NCBI GenBank assembly: GCA_003339415.1
Contig: PDHQ01000022.1
Span: 277,694 to 302,084, forward strand
Origin: Ophiocordyceps camponoti-saundersi (nom. inval.)
Lineage: Eukaryota; Ascomycota; Sordariomycetes; Hypocreales; Ophiocordycipitaceae
Direction of reading: 5' to 3'
DNA length: 24,391 bases
The notes under the pieces are model-generated. The model did not search any database, was not told the origin of the DNA, and saw only the letters and a program-made list of their open reading frames with translations. This document shows, piece after piece, positions 19,456 through 24,391 of the stretch (positions within the stretch are counted from its first letter, which is position 1; the number at the start of each line of letters is the position of its first letter). Made by a program: the position numbers and the translations under genes.

Positions 19456-19860
19456 TACGTAATTTCTTTAGCGTAAAGCTTAAGAAGAAGCTCGATTAGA
19501 AAAATATTAAGTTTATAATAGCGTAAGTTATTAACCTTTCCTTTATTAAACTTACGGGATTACTAATAAAAGCTTATAATTACTTTAATATAGATTTACT
19601 TAAGAAGGTAGCTTTAGACCCTTTACTTAAATAAGAAATTACTAATTTATAGCTTTTTACGATACTAATTAATAGGGAGGAAAAATAGGAAGTTAAAAAG
19701 ATTATTTTAGCTAGATAGAAAAAGGTAAGTAAAGGTAGGAGACGGGAGGTCTTTATTAAATAAAAAGGTTATTAAAACCTAATATAGGAACTTTTAGTAA
19801 AACTTAAAAGCACCGCTGCTCTTAATCGCTTTAAAGCTTTATATAAACCGGCTATATATA
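19452..19860 (+). pseudogene. pol: Element B pol, second part: post-integrase segment and chromodomain
   Basis: Directly after the right LTR of Element C the frame resumes with Asn-Leu-Arg and a Lys-Lys-Leu-Asp segment typical of the Gypsy post-integrase region. A chromodomain follows (about 19,670-19,850) with Trp-Glu-Val near 19,687 (Trp now TAG), a Phe-Ile-Lys-Trp-Lys-Gly-Tyr core near 19,753-19,773, and an Asn-Pro-Thr-Trp-Glu box near 19,777-19,791. Chromodomains on integrases steer insertion to modified chromatin. The phase is the same as the upstream half (positions divisible by three), which proves that the two pieces belong together. The end of the protein is unclear. Confidence 0.88.
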
Positions 19861-20121
19861 ATAACGGGTAGGTTATTAGGAAACATATAATAAAATAGCC
19901 GGTAGCGGGATTATATTAAAAAGCGTACTAATAGGCGCAGAAAACCCCCCCCCCCCCCCTTACGATATTTAGCAGCGCTACTTTTTTATAAATAATAACT
20001 CCTTAGCTAAGTAATAGTAGCAGCGCGATAGTATTAAAGTTATTAGTTTAGCGGTAATAATAATAGGTATAGCGGCGGTAGTTATAATAAATCGGCTATA
20101 AGTACTTATATACTTATCTAA
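19861..20121. other. Tail of Element B or following sequence, unresolved
   Basis: After the chromodomain the same frame continues with many stops and no recognisable domain. An inverted pair ACCGGCTAT (19,847-19,855) and ATAGCCGGT (19,895-19,903) and a C15 run are present. A 3' LTR of Element B would be expected about here, but no upstream match was found. Several intact GCA sites remain (for example near 19,810 and 19,970). Confidence 0.4.
19945..19959. repeat. C15 homopolymer
   Basis: Fifteen consecutive C inside otherwise AT-rich mutated DNA. In the Element B frame it would encode a proline run. CpC is not a RIP target, so a C run can survive. The exact length may be affected by sequencing error. 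Confidence 0.85.
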
Positions 20122-20430
20122 TTACTAAGCAAACTGCTTAGTAAAATCCGCGATAAATTCTTATATAAGTAAAAAATATTACTTATATTAGTAAGCTACC
20201 TAAATAAGGTATAAAATACTAATATTTAAATATTTAAGTATTTTATATATATATTTAATAAAGGTATTTTAATTACCTAAGCGGATTTCCTATTTAGGAA
20301 ATCTTATACGATATATATTTAATAATACCTTAGTATCTTATAAATACTAAGTACTTATATTTATTAAGCTTTAAAATATATAAAAAAGTATTAAGACTTT
20401 AAAGTAACTTTTCTTAATACTTAAGAAAAG
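20122..20430. repeat. Cluster of four hairpins
   Basis: Four perfect inverted repeats lie within 310 bases: 20,122-20,144 (10-bp arms, 3-nt loop, with intact GCA and TGC), 20,284-20,303 (9-bp arms, 2-nt loop), 20,329-20,351 (8-bp arms, 7-nt loop) and 20,408-20,430 (10-bp arms, 3-nt loop). There is no coding frame here. The cluster directly precedes short tandem repeats and a TATA/CT-tract promoter. It may be the upstream regulatory part of an LTR or the subterminal region of a DNA transposon. Confidence 0.6.
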
Positions 20431-20450
20431 TATATAGCTTTAATAAGCGT

Positions 20451-20476
20451 AGCCGAGCCTAGCCGAGCCTAGCCGA
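20451..20476 (+). repeat. 10-bp tandem repeat AGCCGAGCCT
   Basis: Two full units and a third partial unit (AGCCGA). The unit has no CpA or TpG, so it is not a RIP target. It sits between the hairpin cluster and the 9-bp repeat array. Confidence 0.8.
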
Positions 20477-20491
20477 ATTACCTTATACCTA

Positions 20492-20536
20492 ACCGGAGAT
20501 ACCGGAGATACCGGAGTTACCGGAGATACCGGAGAT
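20492..20536 (+). repeat. 9-bp tandem repeat ACCGGAGAT, five units
   Basis: Units start at 20,492, 20,501, 20,510, 20,519 and 20,528. The third ends GTT instead of GAT and the others are identical. Repeated short boxes upstream of a TATA element suggest clustered factor-binding sites, but no factor is recognised. Confidence 0.85.
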
Positions 20537-20624
20537 AAGCGGACTTAATAATAAGCGTAATAATCGGGAAGTTATATAGCGATCGAAAGAGAGATAAGTT
20601 TCTACGCTTTTATTCGCTACGGAA

Positions 20625-20813
20625 AAGCGGGGTAAAAGCGGGGCAGATAAGAAAACGGAATTTTACTCGCTATAAGAAGCGGGGTAAAAGTAAGTCTTAG
20701 TTTCTAGAAGCTTCTAATAGCTTCTATAGAATTAATAAGCGAAGGAAGGAAAAGGACTATATAAGGAGGCTTTCCCTCCCTCTTTTTCTTTTCCTTTTTC
20801 TTCTTCTTTCCTT
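20625..20813 (+). promoter_or_regulatory. Promoter-like block: AAGCGGGG boxes, TATA, CT tract
   Basis: AAGCGGGG occurs at 20,625-20,632, 20,636-20,643 and 20,677-20,684. TATATAAG follows at 20,758-20,765, then a 44-base pyrimidine tract at 20,770-20,813. The order upstream boxes, TATA, CT tract is that of an RNA polymerase II promoter in filamentous fungi, pointing to plus-strand transcription towards the relic that begins near 21,240. The 430 bases between tract and frame are AT-rich with no gene. Whether this is an LTR or a gene or transposon promoter is open. Confidence 0.6.
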
Positions 20814-21241
20814 AAGCTTTTAATTCTAGGTCTCCCTTACCTTAGAATTAATAATTAATAATAAATATTCTTTTAGCTTACTAATTATCTTTTCTTTTAT
20901 TAATTATTAATTATCCCTTCCTTTATTAATAAGCGTAAGAAATAATACTTAATACTTATTATTCTTATTAATAGAAAAAGCTTCCTATTACCTTAAAAAA
21001 GTTTAAAGTAAAAACCCCCCTTCTTACTAACCTTAGTACTAACCTTATATAGTAAGGCTTAGCTAGAATTAAAGGCTCTATTTAGTAGTAAAGTTAGGAG
21101 GAAGGAAATCGGACTTTTTATCTTTTTATTACTTATTTACTTATCTTATTTTAGATAAGAAGATAAGAGATAGAAAAAGGTAAGGTTTATAATATATTAA
21201 AAGCTTCCGCTTTCTCTTTTTACCTAATAGAGAAGCGTAAA

Positions 21242-22220
21242 AGGTAAGTCTTATCCTCTCCCTTAGTTTACTAACTTTAGTATCCGGACTTCGAAAAATA
21301 AGAAAGTAAATCGACTTATAAAAACTATAATTAAAAAATTAAAAGAAGATATTTTTCGAAGCGGAAATATTAACTAAAATAAACTTAAAAAGCGCTTCTA
21401 AATAAACCTCTTTTTACTTAAAAAGCTCGAAGAAAAACTAATTAACTTAAACAAAAGCAAAAAGCTAGTTTTAAGAAAAAAAGAAACGCCTTTTTTAAAG
21501 AAAAAAGAGAATTAACTTATAATAAAAAAAAGCAATTTTTATAAAAAAACGAATTAAAATTTTAAAAATAAAAATACGCTATATTACAAGTTAATCTAAC
21601 TAAAATAGCTATACTATATTATATAATATTCGAATTCGAAAAGAAATACTTAAACTTTAAAGAAAGAAATTTTAAAGAAATATTTACTTAAAGAAATATA
21701 TATAAAGCGAATTCGAAAAAGAACTTTATAAATAATACTTTATAAAATCGAATCTTATTAAAGATAAGTTTAATTAAATTAAAACTTTAGAAAAAAAAAT
21801 TCTCCCCTTTTTATATAAAGAAAGATATTTTTATATAAAGGAAAAATACCGAAAGAATTTTAATAGCTATATACGCCTTAGCTACTTAAAGAAAAAAACG
21901 ATTCTTTATAGCTATATACGCCTTAGCTATTTAAAAAAAGAAACGATTCCTTATAGCTATATACGCTTTAGCTACTTAAAGAAAGAAACGATTCCTTATA
22001 GCTATATACGCTTTAGCTACTTAAAGAAAGAAATAATTCCTTATAGCTATATATATCTTCGCTATTTAAAGAAATTATAATAAGAGTTATTAATAGCTAT
22101 TTTACTTAGCTATTAAAGAAAAGATAATATTATTTTATAATAATTATTATATTTTAAGTATTATTTAAAAGAAAGGATTATTAAAAAAAAAACTTATATA
22201 AATAAAAAAGATACTTATAT
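21242..22220 (+). pseudogene. Degraded Lys/Glu/Gln-rich coding relic, unknown protein
   Basis: One plus-strand phase (21,242 and multiples of three) reads as a charged, probably coiled-coil protein. It starts near a Tyr-Pro-Asp-Phe-Glu segment at 21,284-21,298 and runs through Lys/Arg/Glu/Gln-rich sequence to about 22,100. Stops are TAA/TAG only. Several CAA codons survive in phase (near 21,449-21,461, 21,530 and 21,585). The second half holds five 45-bp repeats. No known domain was recognised. It is downstream of the promoter-like block at 20,625-20,813. It could be a transposon-encoded or duplicated host gene hit by RIP. Confidence 0.5.
21862..22086 (+). repeat. Five tandem 45-bp repeats (15 codons each)
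   Basis: The core TAGCTATATA starts at 21,864, 21,909, 21,954, 21,999 and 22,044, exactly 45 bases apart; the fifth unit is more divergent. The period is a multiple of three, so the array stays in frame whichever phase is coding. In the phase of the surrounding relic each unit reads Ala-Ile-Tyr-Ala-Leu-Ala followed by a former Gln and a Lys/Arg-rich stretch. Units differ mostly by C/T and G/A changes. Confidence 0.85.
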
Positions 22221-24381
22221 AATAGAAAAACGCTATTTAAAAAGGAAATTATTTAAACTTAAAACGGCTCTTCGAAATAAGCTTAACTATAAGCTTAGTT
22301 TTATATAAATCGAATTAATCGAAGCTATTAAATTAAGCTTAAACTAATATCTTTATAAATTAAAAAAAGCTATTTAAATATACTTAAAATACTATATTAT
22401 TCGAAACGATAAATATAAATTAAAAATAGAAAGCTACTTAAGATATAAATAAGAAATCTTTACGAAAAATACTATTCTTTAATATTAAAAGAAACGAAAG
22501 AAAATAAATAAAATAAACGCCTTTCTAAACGCCTAAGGATAAGAGAAATAAATCGATATAAATCGAGCGAAATAAATTAATATAAATTAAGGAAAATAAA
22601 TTTATATTAATTAAGTAAATCGAAATAATATAAAATAAATTAAAAAGAATATAAGTTTTAATAGGTAAAAGAAAGAAAAGAAAAGAAGATAATAAGCTAT
22701 TAAAAACTATATATTTTTATATACCTTAAAAACTTTTATAAAAGTTAAGAAAAATAAGTTATAAAAAAAAAAATTCCTAAAAGAAAGAAAGAGAAACTTA
22801 AGAAAAGAAATCTTTAAAGAAAAATAAGTTAAAGTTAACTTAAGCTATCTTACTTAGCTATAAGCTAAGGAAGATAAGTAAAGCTTAGTTACCTTTTAAC
22901 TTAAGAAAAATAAGAAAGATAACTTAAGGAATTATTTTATAACTTAAGGAAAGAAAAATAACTTAAGCTTATTTCTTTTACTAAATAAAGTATAGGAAAG
23001 AAAGAAAGAAAATAAAGCTTAGTTATTAGCCTTCTTATTTTTTATAATAAGAAGAAAATACCTTATTATAAAAGGAAATCTTAAGCTACTTATTATTCTA
23101 AATAGGTAATTAGAAAGTAAGCTTACGCTTTAAGAAACTTAGCGAAATCCTTTTCCCTACTTTATTCTTTAAGGTAATTAAGAATAGTAAGAGGAAATAA
23201 CTTATATTTAAAGCCTTTAACTAGGTACTCTTAATATTAAGTTATCTTAAACTAAAAAGTAAGTTTAAGAAAGTTTATTTATTAAAAGAAAGAAAATACT
23301 ATTAGGACTCTTTAACTAGAAGCTCTTATTAGTACGATTAAGCTTATATTTAAAAATAATACTACTTAAACTTTAAATTTAAAGTTAAAAGAAAGAAAGA
23401 ACTTTATTCTAAGAAAAAAGAAAAAGAAAACTTATTTTACTATAAGGAAGATTAGTTTTTATTATACTTAATTATAAGTTAAGATAATAGCTTACGAACT
23501 ATCTCTTTTAAAAAACTTTTAAGAAATAACTTTAAAAGAAAAGTAAAAGTAAAATAAAAAGAAGCTTTAGAATAAAAAAAAAAACTTAAAAAAAGAGAAT
23601 TCTAAGTAAGAAGAAAATTAAGCTTTAGTAAAAAAGAATAAGCTATAAAATAGCTATCTCTTAAGCTTAAAGAAAAGACTATTAAGTATAAGGATTTATA
23701 CTTAAAAGAAGAAAGAATTATTAAGTATAAGGATTTATACTTAAGGAAAGAATTATTAAGTATAAAGATTTATACTTAAAGAAAAAAAATTAACTTACGA
23801 AGTAATATATACTAAGTCGAAACTTTACGCTTATTAGAAGCTAAAAATAGTATATATTTTAAAGAAAGAAAAATATTACTTTAAAGAAAAAAGAAACGAA
23901 AGCTAAGGTTAATAAAACCTTACTTATTCGAAATCGAAACCCTTAAATAAGTATATTTTAAGGAAGAATAATAAGGAAGTTACTACTTATTATTACGGTT
24001 CGGAAACTAGTAATTATATTATTATAATAAGTTATCTTATTATATAGAAAGAAAAAATACTTAAGCTAAAAATTTATTTATCGACTTTTAGTAAACGTTT
24101 ATTATATTAAAACGAATTAATCGAAACCGATTACTTCGATAAAATTTTAGTTTATATACGAAGAAACGATATTTAAAATAAATTTTAAATAGCTAAAGAA
24201 ACGCTTAGTAAAAATACTTTTTAAAAATATAACCGAACGAAGAAAGAATAGGATACCGCGCGCTTATAACCTTAAGCTTATACTTAAAGTTATATATATA
24301 GTTAAAAAGCGATCTTTTTAACTAAGCCTATTAGGAATAGTATTAGTAAATACTAGTAAAAACCTTCGAATAGAGATTTAG
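22221..24381 (+). pseudogene. Purine-rich continuation of the degraded relic
   Basis: The plus strand is A-rich with many AAGAAA strings, fitting Lys/Glu codons with G-to-A mutation. Protein-like stretches with few stops appear near 22,240-22,500 in a phase one base earlier than the first part, and near 23,240-23,760 back in the original phase. This suggests indels or introns. A repetitive patch with ATAAATCGA and ATAAATTAA strings lies at 22,545-22,640. No domain was recognised. The relic may run off the window end. Confidence 0.4.
23682..23779 (+). repeat. Three copies of a 24-nt hairpin
   Basis: TTAAGTATA and TATACTTAA arms (9 bp, perfect) enclose a 6-nt loop at 23,682-23,705, 23,721-23,744 and 23,756-23,779. 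Loops are AGGATT, AGGATT and AAGATT. Spacing is 39 then 35 bases, so the third copy is out of phase with the first two if the region was coding. Confidence 0.85.
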
Positions 24382-24391
24382 AAAAAAAAAA
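24382..24391. other. A10 run at the window end
   Basis: The window ends in ten A, as it starts in a G run. It may be a natural A tract in A-rich sequence or a contig-edge effect. No element end can be claimed from it. Confidence 0.6.

Larger units (their letters stand above)
8167..19860 (+). mobile_element. Element B: Ty3/Gypsy chromovirus relic split by Element C
   Basis: Plus-strand gag (8,167 to about 9,560) and pol (about 9,600-12,968, then 19,452 to about 19,850) form one chromodomain-bearing Gypsy element. The insertion of Element C (12,969-19,451) splits the segment after the integrase. Left of the break the frame ends Lys-Ile-Trp(TAG)-Leu-Asn, and right of it the frame resumes Asn-Leu-Arg in the same phase. 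Only one AATT is duplicated, as expected from a target-site duplication. Pol codon phase is kept from 9,678 to 12,968 without net indel. LTRs were not found at either end, so the outer limits are approximate. Confidence 0.88.

Noticed and set aside
21862..22086. CRISPR-like array
   Set aside because: Units are contiguous 45-bp tandem repeats with no unique spacers, in eukaryotic RIP-mutated DNA.

Overview
This window looks like repetitive DNA from a filamentous ascomycete fungus (Pezizomycotina). From about position 727 to the end, CpA and its complement TpG are almost absent, while TpA is very frequent and CpG, CpC and CpT survive. This is the signature of repeat-induced point mutation (RIP), which turns C into T at CpA on both strands of duplicated DNA. 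Reading frames are therefore full of TAA/TAG codons (former CAA, CAG, TGG), and no intact gene remains. Genes were recognised from conserved protein motifs after allowing for C-to-T and G-to-A change.

Layout: 1-88 is a pure G run, probably an assembly or read artefact at a contig end. 89-726 is ordinary unmutated sequence with no recognisable gene. 727 to about 3,150 is RIP-mutated sequence of unidentified family. About 3,180-7,840 is Element A, a plus-strand Ty3/Gypsy retrotransposon relic (gag zinc knuckle, protease, reverse transcriptase, RNase H, integrase) that loses its integrase near 7,840. About 8,167-12,968 is the first part of Element B, another plus-strand Gypsy chromovirus. It is interrupted in the pol region just after the integrase by Element C (12,969-19,451), a complete minus-strand Gypsy element with two 186-bp LTRs. 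Element B resumes at 19,452 in the same reading frame, with its post-integrase segment and chromodomain. Element C carries an extra plus-strand frame (about 13,451-14,400) between the end of its pol and its 3' LTR, antisense to gag-pol.

20,100 to about 20,820 is a promoter-like block: four perfect hairpins, two families of short tandem repeats, three AAGCGGGG boxes, a TATA box and a long CT tract. It lies upstream of a purine-rich degraded plus-strand coding relic (about 21,240 to 24,391). That relic contains five 45-bp tandem repeats (15 codons each) and, near its end, three copies of a 24-nt hairpin.

Nothing here is likely to be expressed as a functional protein. The interest is in the nested history, the antisense frame of Element C, the unassigned regions, and what the few surviving CpA sites say about the context preference of the mutator.
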